A stretch of 16,299 bases of DNA from Bacilli bacterium (GTDB lineage: Bacteria > Bacillota_I > Bacilli_A > RF39 > UBA660): contig JAQVZB010000021.1 in assembly GCA_029004695.1 (NCBI GenBank), forward strand, positions 1-16,299, written 5' to 3'. A program made the translations under genes and the position numbers. The notes beneath the pieces are model-generated. The model was not told the DNA's origin, did no database searches, and saw only the letters and a list, made by a program, of their open reading frames with translations. Position 1 is the stretch's first letter. Every line of letters begins with the position of its first letter. Below, piece by piece: positions 1-7,329 of the stretch.

Positions 1-25
1 AATAAGATATCTTTAATATCTTATT
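1..25 (-). terminator. Putative intrinsic terminator of leuS
   Basis: A perfect 10-bp inverted repeat (AATAAGATAT / ATATCTTATT) with a 5-base loop sits at the window edge and overlaps the leuS stop codon (21-23). Any following U-tract would be outside the window, so the terminator call is inferred from its position; other genes here also have a terminator hairpin over the stop codon. Confidence 0.5.
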
Positions 26-2849
26 TTACGACAATACTTACAATCTTTTTCGGAATAATAATAATTTTTATTATTTCCAAATTATTAATATATTTTATAA
101 TGTTATTTTCTTTCAATGCTAATGATTTTATTACATCTTCCGTCATATTATCATTTATTTTAATTGAAGCTCTTAACTTACCATTAACTTGAATTCCGAT
201 TTCAGTATATTCTTCAATTATTTTACTTTCATCATATTTTGGATACTCCATATTATGAATACTAAATTTATTCCCTAAATTATTGCACCATAACTCTTCC
301 GTAATATGAGGAGCAAAAGGAGCTAATAATAAAAGCAATTGTTCTAAATAATATCTAGGTATACCTTCTTTTTCATACTTATTTAAAATATTAGTATATT
401 CCATTATTCTAGCAATTGAGGTATTAAAGGCAAAGTTATTAGCATCCTCAGTAACACTTTTAATGGTTTTATGTAATATTTTTTCTATTTCCGGAATTTC
501 TTTATCTAACGTATTTTTATTATAACTATTTATTAATCTTTCTATTTTATTATAATATTTATTAATTCCAATTATACCATCATCAGTCCATGGACCACCA
601 GCAATATAATTAAAACCAAACATTAAATAATTTCTTAAGATATCAGCGCCATATTTATTAACTATATCATCAGGTTGAACGGTATTACCTCTACTTTTAC
701 TCATCTTTTCTCCATCAGAACCTAATATAATACCTTGATGAACTAAAGATGTAAATGGTTCATCAAAACTTAAATATCCCATATCCCGAAGAGCTTTAGT
801 AAAAAACCTTGCATATAATAAATGCATACAGGCATGTTCTATGCCACCAACATATTTATCGACTGGTAACATTTTATTTATAATTTCTTTTTCAAAAGGT
901 TTTTGACTATTTTTAGCTTCGGGGTATCTTAAAAAGTACCAAGATGAACATACAAAGGTATCTAAAGTATCAGCTTCTCTTCTAGCATTACTATTACATT
1001 TAGGACATTTACAATTCATAAATTCATCACTTTTAGCAAGTGGACTTGCTCCATCGGGTTTAAATTCAACATCATAAGGAAGTATTACTGGTAAATCAGT
1101 TTCCGGAACTGGAACAGTTCCACATTTATCACAATATATTATAGGAATTGGCGATCCCCAATATCTTTGTCTAGATACTAACCAATCTCTTAATTTATAA
1201 GTAATGGTTTTTTCACCTAAATTTTTTCCTTTTAAATAACTATTCATTTTCTTTATCGCATCGTCCATATTAAGACCATTTAAAATATCAGAATTAACAT
1301 GAATACCATCTTTGGTATAAGGCTTTTCGACTCTAAATTGAAAAGCGGTGCTATGTAATTCATCAGTTATTTCTTTTTCAATTATTTCACTTGTTACCCA
1401 CTGAACCGAAAAATTATTTATTTCATCTTCATCTAATTCAAGATCTTCTTTATCATGATTTATTAATTCAAAATATACTAAATCACATACAATTTCATAG
1501 GCTTTATCTTTATTATAAGCATAATAATGATGATTAATAGGAAATGATGAATGTAAATATTTTAAATTAACATAGCCAGTTTCTTCTCTTATTTCTCTTA
1601 AAGCACAATCAATTGGAGATTCATCATCTTTGATAGTTCCCCCGATAAATAAACGACCACCTAATTTATTCCAGTTTATGGTTAAATATTTATCTTCTTT
1701 CGGATCATAAACAACAGCTACGATACTTCTTTTAAAACTTTCATTTTCTCTTATTGAACCAGTAACTTTTTGAATAACCGGGATTATTTCTAAATTGAAT
1801 TTTTTAGCAAAGTCATAATCTCTTTCATCATGAGCTGGTACTGCCATAATAGCACCAGTTCCATATGTAGCTAAAACATAATCAGCTATCCAAATTGGTA
1901 TTTTTTTATTATTAGCCGGATTAATAGCATATGCACCGGTAAATATCCCGGTTTTTTCTTTAATTGTGCTAGTTCGATCAATTTCACTTTTTTTAAAAGT
2001 TTCAATTTTATAAGCATCAACTTTAGCTTTTTGTTCTTTAGAAGTTATAATATCTACTAAATCATGCTCAGGTGCAAGTACACAGTATGTTGCTCCAAAT
2101 AATGTATCAGCTCTCGTAGTAAAAACTTTAAAAGATTCTTTAAATTGATCAATTTTAAAATCTATATATGTTCCTTCACTTTTACCGATCCAGTTTCTTT
2201 GTAATGTTTTCGTTCTTTCAGGCCAATCTATTTTATCTAAGTCATTTAATAATTCTTCAGCATAATCAGTTATTTTAAAAAACCATTGATTCATTTTTTT
2301 TCTTAAAACCGTAGAATGACACCTTTCACATTCGCCATTAACAACTTGTTCATTAGCCAAAACAGTATTACAGTCAGGACACCAATTGACAGGAGCGTTC
2401 TTTTTATAAGCTAAATTATTTTCATATAATTTTAAAAACATCCATTGCGTCCATTTATAATATTCTGGACTTGATGTATTTATTTCATAATCCCAATCAT
2501 AAGTTGCTCCAATTCCTTTTAATTGTTTTTCCATAGTTTCAATATTTTTATTAGTAGAATCTTGAGGATGAATACCAGTTTTGATAGCATAATTTTCAGC
2601 GGGAAGCCCAAAAGCATCAAATCCCATGGGATGAAAAACATTATATCCTTGCATTCTTTTTAATCTAGCCCAAGAATCTGTTACACCATAATTCCACCAA
2701 TGTCCCATGTGTAAATTAGCTCCAGATGGATATGAAAACATTTCTAAACAATACAATTTTTCTTTATCTGAACTTGAATCAAATTTATATATTTTTTCTT
2801 TTTCCCATTTATCTTGCCATTTTTTTTCAATTTTTTGAATATTTTCCAT
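21..2849 (-). CDS. leuS: Leucyl-tRNA synthetase with an inserted Nudix hydrolase domain
   Basis: Class I aminoacyl-tRNA synthetase that charges tRNA-Leu with leucine in the cytoplasm. Visible in order: HMGH (HIGH motif, residues 47-50); a zinc-type cluster (CPDC 157-160, CERC 174-177); the CP1 editing domain with its TTRADT threonine-rich stretch (244-249) and the GTGAIMAVPAHDERD segment (330-344); the return to the core at YKLRDWLVSRQRYWG (551-565); a second cysteine cluster (573/576 and 615/618); KMSKS (715-719); and a C-terminal anticodon-binding and tail region. At 942 aa it is about 140 residues longer than a typical Bacillota LeuRS (about 805). The excess is residues about 361-508, which form a Nudix domain (separate entry). 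The start ATG is preceded by GAGGAAG and lies 23 nt inside the upstream membrane-protein gene, so translational coupling is likely. Expression is probably set by the T-box at 3213-3392. Synthetase identity is certain; the activity of the insert is inferred. Confidence 0.98.
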   Translation of the reverse strand: MENIQKIEKKWQDKWEKEKIYKFDSSSDKEKLYCLEMFSYPSGANLHMGHWWNYGVTDSWARLKRMQGYNVFHPMGFDAFGLPAENYAIKTGIHPQDSTNKNIETMEKQLKGIGATYDWDYEINTSSPEYYKWTQWMFLKLYENNLAYKKNAPVNWCPDCNTVLANEQVVNGECERCHSTVLRKKMNQWFFKITDYAEELLNDLDKIDWPERTKTLQRNWIGKSEGTYIDFKIDQFKESFKVFTTRADTLFGATYCVLAPEHDLVDIITSKEQKAKVDAYKIETFKKSEIDRTSTIKEKTGIFTGAYAINPANNKKIPIWIADYVLATYGTGAIMAVPAHDERDYDFAKKFNLEIIPVIQKVTGSIRENESFKRSIVAVVYDPKEDKYLTINWNKLGGRLFIGGTIKDDESPIDCALREIREETGYVNLKYLHSSFPINHHYYAYNKDKAYEIVCDLVYFELINHDKEDLELDEDEINNFSVQWVTSEIIEKEITDELHSTAFQFRVEKPYTKDGIHVNSDILNGLNMDDAIKKMNSYLKGKNLGEKTITYKLRDWLVSRQRYWGSPIPIIYCDKCGTVPVPETDLPVILPYDVEFKPDGASPLAKSDEFMNCKCPKCNSNARREADTLDTFVCSSWYFLRYPEAKNSQKPFEKEIINKMLPVDKYVGGIEHACMHLLYARFFTKALRDMGYLSFDEPFTSLVHQGIILGSDGEKMSKSRGNTVQPDDIVNKYGADILRNYLMFGFNYIAGGPWTDDGIIGINKYYNKIERLINSYNKNTLDKEIPEIEKILHKTIKSVTEDANNFAFNTSIARIMEYTNILNKYEKEGIPRYYLEQLLLLLAPFAPHITEELWCNNLGNKFSIHNMEYPKYDESKIIEEYTEIGIQVNGKLRASIKINDNMTEDVIKSLALKENNIIKYINNLEIIKIIIIPKKIVSIVVK
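1326..1769 (-). other. Nudix domain embedded in LeuRS (residues about 361-508)
   Basis: This in-frame segment separates the editing-domain end (..AKKFNLEIIPVIQ) from KDGIHVNSDILNGL, which in ordinary bacterial LeuRS follow each other after a short loop. It contains an exact Nudix box, G-x5-E-x7-R-E-U-x-E-E-x-G-U: G404, E410, R418, E419, I420, E422, E423, G425, with Y426 in the last (usually aliphatic) place; nucleotides about 1572-1640. Preceding strands (RSIVAVVYDP, KYLTINW, GRLFIGG) and following ones (YEIVCDLVYFEL) fit the Nudix fold. All metal-binding glutamates of the box are present, so catalytic competence is plausible. Nudix enzymes hydrolyse nucleoside diphosphates linked to another moiety; the substrate here cannot be told. 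Boundaries are estimated by comparison with remembered LeuRS sequences. Confidence 0.9.
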
Positions 2850-3195
2850 TTTTTCTTCCTCTTTTCATTAAAATAATTTTACCTACTACTGCATATGATA
2901 AATACATTAAACTCATAACCATAACAAATCCAATTAGAATTTGCCATACATAATTAAGTTTAACCATTGTACATACAGTCGCTGTTATAGAAATAATTAA
3001 ACTATTAATAATCGTAAATATTAAAACCAATTTATCACTATCTAAATCTTTTCTTTTTAATTTAAACCAATAAATCAGTAAATTTAACTCTTTAGCTTCT
3101 CCGATTGTTCCTTTTTTCCTTTTAATAAAATAACTAATTAAAAATATTATAAAAAATATTATAAATGTTATTAAAAAAAACATTAAATTTTCCAT
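2827..3195 (-). CDS. Uncharacterised three-helix membrane protein, T-box/leuS operon
   Basis: I do not recognise a named family. The 122-residue protein has three predicted membrane helices (about 4-24, 55-77, 83-109), a basic hydrophilic loop after the first (RKKGTIGEAKELNLLIYWFKLKRKDLD, in two parts: 26-38 and 39-52) and a short, very basic C-terminal tail (KRGRKNGKYSKN). The start ATG follows a strong AAGGAGG ribosome-binding site at 5-6 nt spacing. It is the first gene after the T-box and its 3' end overlaps leuS by 23 nt; the leuS ribosome-binding site lies in its last codons. It therefore should be made together with LeuRS when uncharged tRNA-Leu accumulates. It ends in TGA, which shows that TGA is a stop in this genome. 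A role linked to leucine or to the membrane is open. Confidence 0.85.
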   Translation of the reverse strand: MENLMFFLITFIIFFIIFLISYFIKRKKGTIGEAKELNLLIYWFKLKRKDLDSDKLVLIFTIINSLIISITATVCTMVKLNYVWQILIGFVMVMSLMYLSYAVVGKIILMKRGRKNGKYSKN

Positions 3196-3212
3196 TTTTC
3201 CTCCTTTTAATT

Positions 3213-3392
3213 AAAAACCACAGTTTTTCTAAGGACGAAAAACCGTGGTACCACCTTAATTTGATCTTTTGCTAGTAATGAAGCTACCCAATCACATCCA
3301 AAAGCAAGTTCATAAATAAAGATATATTAACTTTCAGCACCTGTTAACTCTCTTAAATATTTTATCTACTAATACTCTTTCTTCATTTGCTT
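3213..3392 (-). promoter_or_regulatory. T-box riboswitch (leucine) of the membrane protein-leuS operon
   Basis: The leader contains the T-box core AAGGTGGTACCACG (minus strand, 3257-3244), whose TGGT bulge would pair with the ACCA end of uncharged tRNA. It is followed by a terminator hairpin (ACCACGGTTTTTC / GAAAAACTGTGGT, 3215-3249) with a U-tract. Upstream lie stem I elements: AAGC at its foot, an AGAGAG stretch and GGTGCTGAAAG in the distal part, and a specifier segment GAACTTGC. CUU (3306-3308) is the likely specifier codon, encoding leucine and matching the downstream leuS. Uncharged tRNA-Leu should favour the antiterminator and switch the operon on. T-box identity is firm; the specifier phase is inferred. 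Confidence 0.92.
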
Positions 3393-3398
3393 GAAAAT

Positions 3399-3427
3399 AT
3401 TATATTAAATTTCGGCAATATATTCAA
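3399..3427 (-). promoter_or_regulatory. Sigma-A-type promoter of the T-box/leuS operon
   Basis: TTGAAT (3422-3427) and TATAAT (3399-3404) are separated by exactly 17 nt. The expected start near 3392 falls right at the foot of T-box stem I. The -35 box lies inside the last codons of the GH31 gene. Confidence 0.7.
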
Positions 3428-5816
3428 GTAATTTTATAAACATTCTAATATGTTTTGAAGTTAAACCTTTAGTTCTTAATTTACGAATCTCAATTCTTTT
3501 TCTTTTTATTTCTTCGTCACTAAATATTATTGCGGCTATTTGTTCTTTTAAACTCGTTTTAATTTTTAAGTCAGATATAATTGAATCAATATCTTCATTT
3601 ATAATTCTTTCAGCTTCAATTTCAATATCTCGCCCCTTACAATTAATTGAAACCTGCTTAGTGCTTAAAGCATTATTTACTTCAACTATAAAATCATTTC
3701 CATCAACATATGATTTTACATAATTTTGTTTATCTTCGCCTATATATAAAATTACTTCATCTGCTTTTCTAGTATTTCTAAATCTGATGATATAATTTCT
3801 TCTATTTGGAACAATACCACTTTTACCATCAGTAGGTCTAATTACTGCTGTAAAATTATTAGCTTGGTAATTATAATCAATATCTGACATTAGGTAATAA
3901 CCATCCTTATATAAACTAGATATACCATCATCTTCATAAAGTTTATAAGTATTACTTCGACCTGGGAAAATTTGAATTTCTAATTTGGCTGGAGGATTAG
4001 TATTATTTATATCTTCATCATCTAATATAGCAAGAGGAACAATAGTCCCTTTTTTTGCAAAAACTGGATAATCTTCATCTTTAAAAAAGGAAACATATCT
4101 TTTACCACCAACAAATTTTTTACCAGTTTTAAAATCATACCAAACTCCATTAGGTAAAAATATTCTATGAACAGTACGATTCATTAATAGATCTTTATTT
4201 TTCGTAATAGGAGCAATAAATAATTCTGTGCCAAAATAGTATTCATTTTTATATAAAGGCTCATCATAAATTTCGGGATATCGATAATAAATTGGTTGAA
4301 TTAAAGGAAGTCCAGTATTAGAATACTTATATCCTTCACTATAAAGGTAAGGTATTAATCGATGTCTTAATCTTAAATATTCAGATACAACAGCAAAAGT
4401 TTGAGCATCCCAAAGCCAAGGTTCTCTTTTATAATAATGACTTTCAGCACTACTCAACCTTAAGATTGGACTAAATGTCCCTAATTGAATAAATCTCATA
4501 TATAATTGAGGATCTTCAATCCCGTCTAAATATCCTCCAATATCATGACTTAACCAATTTACTCCAATATTAGAACTAGTTAAATTATACTCTGGAAGTA
4601 AGTCTAAATTATTCCAACTTACTTTAGTATAACCAGAATATGTAACAGGATATCTATGTGTAGCTAATAAACCGTTTCTGCTTAAAATCATTCCTCTTTT
4701 AGCTTCACTTTGTTTATAATCATAATAATGGTAATGATTTAGAGCTCTTAAACTCATTAAATCATTAGAATTATAATAATCAATCCAATAAAAATCAACA
4801 CCTAAATCATTTAGCGGTTTAATAAAAACATCTAAATAACTATTTAATACATTTTTATTAAAAACATTAAATGGTAATATACCTTCTTCTTGGATTAAAG
4901 CGGCCTCTTTAAATCTTTTATATGAAAGTTCATCAGGATGAATTCCTGCTACTGGATTAATATTTAATCCAATTCTTATTTTTTTATTATGAAGCATATC
5001 GATTAATTGTTTAGGATTATTAAATAAATTATAATTAAAAGTAAATCCACTATCTATTTCATTATACAAAATATGCCAATATTTACTTAATAATATTATT
5101 GATAAAGGAATTTTATTTTTATTAAAATTCCATATTAATTCTTCTAATCCTTCAGTTGAATAAGGATAATCTTTATTCCACCATATACCGAAGGCATATC
5201 TTGGTATTAAAGAAGGCTTTCCTGTTAATCTAAAATAATCCCTTAAACATAGACCAAAATCTTTACGATATAAAAAGACATATGTATCTATTCTAGAATC
5301 ACTTCTTTTACCTAAAGAACCATCTTTATTAAAAATTAAACTTTCCGAATCATCAATGGATACAAAACCATCAGTTGAATATAATCCTTTACCATAATTA
5401 GGATTTCCATCAGCATTATCTAAACTATAACCCGCCCCTTTAAAATTACGAGCTTCGGGATGATTAAAATACCAAAACTTTTCCGTATTATTCAAAGATA
5501 TTTTTAAAAATTGATCAGGACTAACTTTAGAACCTAAAAAAGATTTTTCTTTTTGGTATTCTAATTTAAAATAACTAGTAGTTACTACTAAATAAGTTTC
5601 ATCTTCTTTTTTAATAAAATTAGTAATATCAAAATTGCGATATTTTATTAATTCGGTTGGACGATCTTCAAAAATACCAGTTTCACTATATTCAAGCCGA
5701 ATTAAAATATCACTTAAAATTGTAATGCGATACTTGTTCCCAATAATCATAGCATCACTTAGAGCTTTAGCATCATCATATTTATCAATTTTAAAATGTG
5801 GTTTTAAACTAGCCAT
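3405..5816 (-). CDS. Glycoside hydrolase family 31 protein, probably with a degenerate active site
   Basis: GH31 enzymes are retaining alpha-glucosidases/alpha-xylosidases. The 803-aa protein has the N-terminal beta domain (1-200), the (beta/alpha)8 barrel (about 205-495, starting at RYAFGIWWNKDYPYS) and C-terminal beta domains; a charged helical tail follows (about 735-803). The nucleophile motif is kept (FYWIDYYN, D346), as are SRNG (379-382), HRYP and WLSHDIGG (421-428). However, the acid/base aspartate of the S-G-D-T motif is tyrosine (SGYT, Y396; codon TAT), and the usual DMDWH of the -1 subsite is SKYWH (244-248), so two further aspartates are gone. It may be inactive or a binding protein. 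No signal peptide is seen, so it is probably cytoplasmic. The ATG at 5816 with AGAGGG is chosen: the frame stays open to 6053 but that would run into the upstream gene and its terminator. No terminator separates it from the T-box, so read-through would end at the T-box terminator. Confidence 0.9.
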   Translation of the reverse strand: MASLKPHFKIDKYDDAKALSDAMIIGNKYRITILSDILIRLEYSETGIFEDRPTELIKYRNFDITNFIKKEDETYLVVTTSYFKLEYQKEKSFLGSKVSPDQFLKISLNNTEKFWYFNHPEARNFKGAGYSLDNADGNPNYGKGLYSTDGFVSIDDSESLIFNKDGSLGKRSDSRIDTYVFLYRKDFGLCLRDYFRLTGKPSLIPRYAFGIWWNKDYPYSTEGLEELIWNFNKNKIPLSIILLSKYWHILYNEIDSGFTFNYNLFNNPKQLIDMLHNKKIRIGLNINPVAGIHPDELSYKRFKEAALIQEEGILPFNVFNKNVLNSYLDVFIKPLNDLGVDFYWIDYYNSNDLMSLRALNHYHYYDYKQSEAKRGMILSRNGLLATHRYPVTYSGYTKVSWNNLDLLPEYNLTSSNIGVNWLSHDIGGYLDGIEDPQLYMRFIQLGTFSPILRLSSAESHYYKREPWLWDAQTFAVVSEYLRLRHRLIPYLYSEGYKYSNTGLPLIQPIYYRYPEIYDEPLYKNEYYFGTELFIAPITKNKDLLMNRTVHRIFLPNGVWYDFKTGKKFVGGKRYVSFFKDEDYPVFAKKGTIVPLAILDDEDINNTNPPAKLEIQIFPGRSNTYKLYEDDGISSLYKDGYYLMSDIDYNYQANNFTAVIRPTDGKSGIVPNRRNYIIRFRNTRKADEVILYIGEDKQNYVKSYVDGNDFIVEVNNALSTKQVSINCKGRDIEIEAERIINEDIDSIISDLKIKTSLKEQIAAIIFSDEEIKRKRIEIRKLRTKGLTSKHIRMFIKLLEYIAEI

Positions 5817-5835
5817 ATTTATACCCTCTTTTATT

Positions 5836-5870
5836 ATTATAATTTTAACATATTTTAAAGTAAAACCCAA
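5836..5870 (-). promoter_or_regulatory. Possible promoter of the GH31 gene
   Basis: Two overlapping readings exist, both with 17-nt spacers: TTTACT (5859-5864) with TATAAT (5836-5841), or TTGGGT (5865-5870) with TAAAAT (5842-5847). Both lie just after the terminator of the upstream gene, so the GH31 gene needs its own promoter. Which is used cannot be decided by eye. Confidence 0.4.
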
Positions 5871-5886
5871 GATAAATTTAATAATT

Positions 5887-5912
5887 AAAAAAAATGCTTT
5901 TTCAGCATTTTT
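5887..5912 (-). terminator. Intrinsic terminator of TasA-like gene 1
   Basis: Minus-strand hairpin AAAAATGC / GCATTTTT with a 7-base loop, running straight into a U-tract. The stem includes the first bases of the stop codon (5911-5913). The core AAATGC/GCATTT recurs after TasA-like gene 4. Confidence 0.85.
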
Positions 5913-6543
5913 ATTGAACACCTTCGGTTTTAAGATAACCTGTAAATGATTTTCCTTTATCAGCATTTTGAGAGGCTCCTGTATTAAGAAAGTATATGTA
6001 TAATACATAATCATGAGCTTTAGCACCACCAGTAGCTGCTGAAAACTGACCATTACCTAATACAATAGTTGATGCTCCATTTGTAATATCAGTAAATGCT
6101 GTAACAGCAGACATCGGTGTTCCATTACTACCTGTATTTGTAGCAGTCATTTTATATTCTAATGCTCCGGTTGAAAATGTATTTGTTTGTACTACTAATG
6201 ATACTTTATACTTCATTACAATAGCAGTAGTATTATTACCAGTCACAGTAAAAGCTTTAGTAACCCAAGCATCAGATGTTGTTGCTGAAGCAGCAAGTCC
6301 TTTTGGAACAATACCTGAAGTCGAAATAGCAGAACCACCACTATATGAAATAGTCATTGTACCACCAGATACAGTAATAGTAGTAGCAGATTCTGATCCT
6401 GTTATAGTTGCTGTAAAGTATGCAAATGATGCTCCAATAGTAATTAATAATAAAATAAATGTTGTTATTAGTATTTTTACTACATTACCTTTGGTTATTT
6501 TATTGTTTTTTTGGTTTCTTTGAATTCTATTTATTTTTTTCAT
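5911..6543 (-). CDS. Exported TasA/CalY-like protein 1
   Basis: A 210-aa protein with a basic N-terminus (MKKINRIQRNQKNNK), a hydrophobic segment (about 21-40) and the sequence GASFAYFTATITGS, which matches the export signal of TasA/CalY (camelysin) proteins cleaved by the special signal peptidase SipW; the probable cut is after A41. The mature part is rich in Thr, Ser, Ala and Gly with few charges, has the family pattern GGTMTISYSGG, then a K-x-F-x-V-T-G strand, then NTFSTGALEYKMTATNTGSNG, and ends with QNADKGKSFTGYLKTE. TasA-family proteins form extracellular fibres in biofilms; a structural surface role is inferred. It is the last of four tandem paralogues and has an insertion (AASATTSDAWV) that the others lack. 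It has its own TTGACA box upstream and a terminator over the stop codon. Confidence 0.85.
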   Translation of the reverse strand: MKKINRIQRNQKNNKITKGNVVKILITTFILLLITIGASFAYFTATITGSESATTITVSGGTMTISYSGGSAISTSGIVPKGLAASATTSDAWVTKAFTVTGNNTTAIVMKYKVSLVVQTNTFSTGALEYKMTATNTGSNGTPMSAVTAFTDITNGASTIVLGNGQFSAATGGAKAHDYVLYIYFLNTGASQNADKGKSFTGYLKTEGVQ

Positions 6544-6600
6544 AAATACATCTCTTTCTAATATTATTACTTTATATATTTATTATATATCTTTTTTGGA

Positions 6601-6606
6601 TGTCAA
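6601..6606 (-). promoter_or_regulatory. -35 box (TTGACA) upstream of TasA-like gene 1
   Basis: A perfect TTGACA lies 58 nt before the start codon and just after the gene 2 terminator. No -10 box at 17 nt matches the TAATCT of genes 3 and 4; TATAAT occurs only 13 nt away and AT-rich alternatives at 15-17 nt, so only the -35 is annotated. Confidence 0.4.
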
Positions 6607-6632
6607 TATATAAATTGCATGATTAGATATTT

Positions 6633-6652
6633 AAAAACATAAGAGCTTTATG
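6633..6652 (-). terminator. Probable terminator of TasA-like gene 2
   Basis: Short minus-strand hairpin CATAAA / CTTATG (one G-U pair, 3-base loop) followed by five T. It spans the stop codon (6648-6650). The weak stem makes it less certain than the terminators of genes 1 and 4. Confidence 0.55.
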
Positions 6653-7244
6653 GAGTTTGAGTACTAGAAGTAGTTGTTATATAACCAGTAAAACTTTTCC
6701 CTTGTTCTGTATTTTGATTTGAACTTGTTTCAGGGAAAGAAATTATAAATGTATATGTGTGTTGTACTCCTGATGCACCAACAGCAAAACTTCCAGAACC
6801 TATAGTCATATCTGCTGATCCATTTGTTATTGAAACGTTAGAAACTGTTGCTATAGGTGTAACAACTCCTCCAGTAGTAGTATTGGTAAGTGTATATTTA
6901 AGAGCACCTGTTGAAAATGTATTTGTTTTTTTTAAAGTCAAAGTATAACTTAAAACAACTGAATTTGTATTAGTACCAGTCACAGTAATTGATTTACTAG
7001 TAGATGACCATCCTGGAATAACATTTGATGCCGAAATTGCAGAACCACCACTATAAGTAATATTCATTACCGCCGAGCCAACTGTAATTGTAGTTGATGA
7101 TTCAGAACCAGATATAGTGGCAGTAAAATATGCATATGATGCACCAATACTTATTAATAATAATGCTACTATAGCCATTATCGATCTATTTATAGTTCCC
7201 TTTTTAATTCTAAATATTTTTTTCTTTTTATTACTTTTTTTCAT
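6648..7244 (-). CDS. Exported TasA/CalY-like protein 2
   Basis: A 198-aa paralogue of its neighbours: a strongly basic start (MKKSNKKKKIFRIKKG), a hydrophobic helix (about 20-37), the export signature GASYAYFTATISGSES with a likely cut after A38, then AVMNITYSGGSAIS, SKSITVTGTNTNSVVLSYTL, NTFSTGALKYTLTNTTTGG and QNTEQGKSFTGYITT. It is the most divergent of the four: it lacks the K-P-E-A/W-T-K linker, and the region before the C-terminal motif is shorter. A secreted structural (fibre-type) protein is inferred. The start ATG has AAGGAG at good spacing, and a TTGACA lies 41 nt upstream. Confidence 0.85.
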   Translation of the reverse strand: MKKSNKKKKIFRIKKGTINRSIMAIVALLLISIGASYAYFTATISGSESSTTITVGSAVMNITYSGGSAISASNVIPGWSSTSKSITVTGTNTNSVVLSYTLTLKKTNTFSTGALKYTLTNTTTGGVVTPIATVSNVSITNGSADMTIGSGSFAVGASGVQHTYTFIISFPETSSNQNTEQGKSFTGYITTTSSTQTP

Positions 7245-7284
7245 ATCTTACTCCTTGCTATTCAATTAAAGGTTATTAATTATA

Positions 7285-7290
7285 TGTCAA
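7285..7290 (-). promoter_or_regulatory. -35 box (TTGACA) upstream of TasA-like gene 2
   Basis: A perfect TTGACA as in the other three copies, but the hexamer at 17-nt spacing (AATTGA) is a poor -10 box. Downstream of gene 3 only a weak TGCAT/ATGCA hairpin with a 12-base loop is seen (7315-7336), so genes 3 and 2 may be partly co-transcribed. Confidence 0.35.
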
Positions 7291-7329
7291 TGCAATATTT
7301 TAAAATGTATAAAATGCATCTAAGTATTT

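Noticed and set aside
1326..1769. Nudix segment as an assembly chimera
   Set aside because: The frame is continuous on both sides, base composition matches the flanks, and the insertion sits exactly at a surface loop between conserved LeuRS segments. An artefact would rarely do so.
5817..6053. N-terminal extension of the GH31 reading frame up to 6053
   Set aside because: It would overlap the 3' end and terminator of the upstream TasA-like gene, lacks family similarity, and the ATG at 5816 has a good ribosome-binding site and begins a normal GH31 N-terminus.
6757..6948. Plus-strand frames inside the TasA-like genes (also 8243-8431) and others at 2726, 5635, 8562 and 10033
   Set aside because: They lie opposite clear minus-strand genes, have no ribosome-binding sites or recognisable domains, and reflect codon bias of the sense strand.
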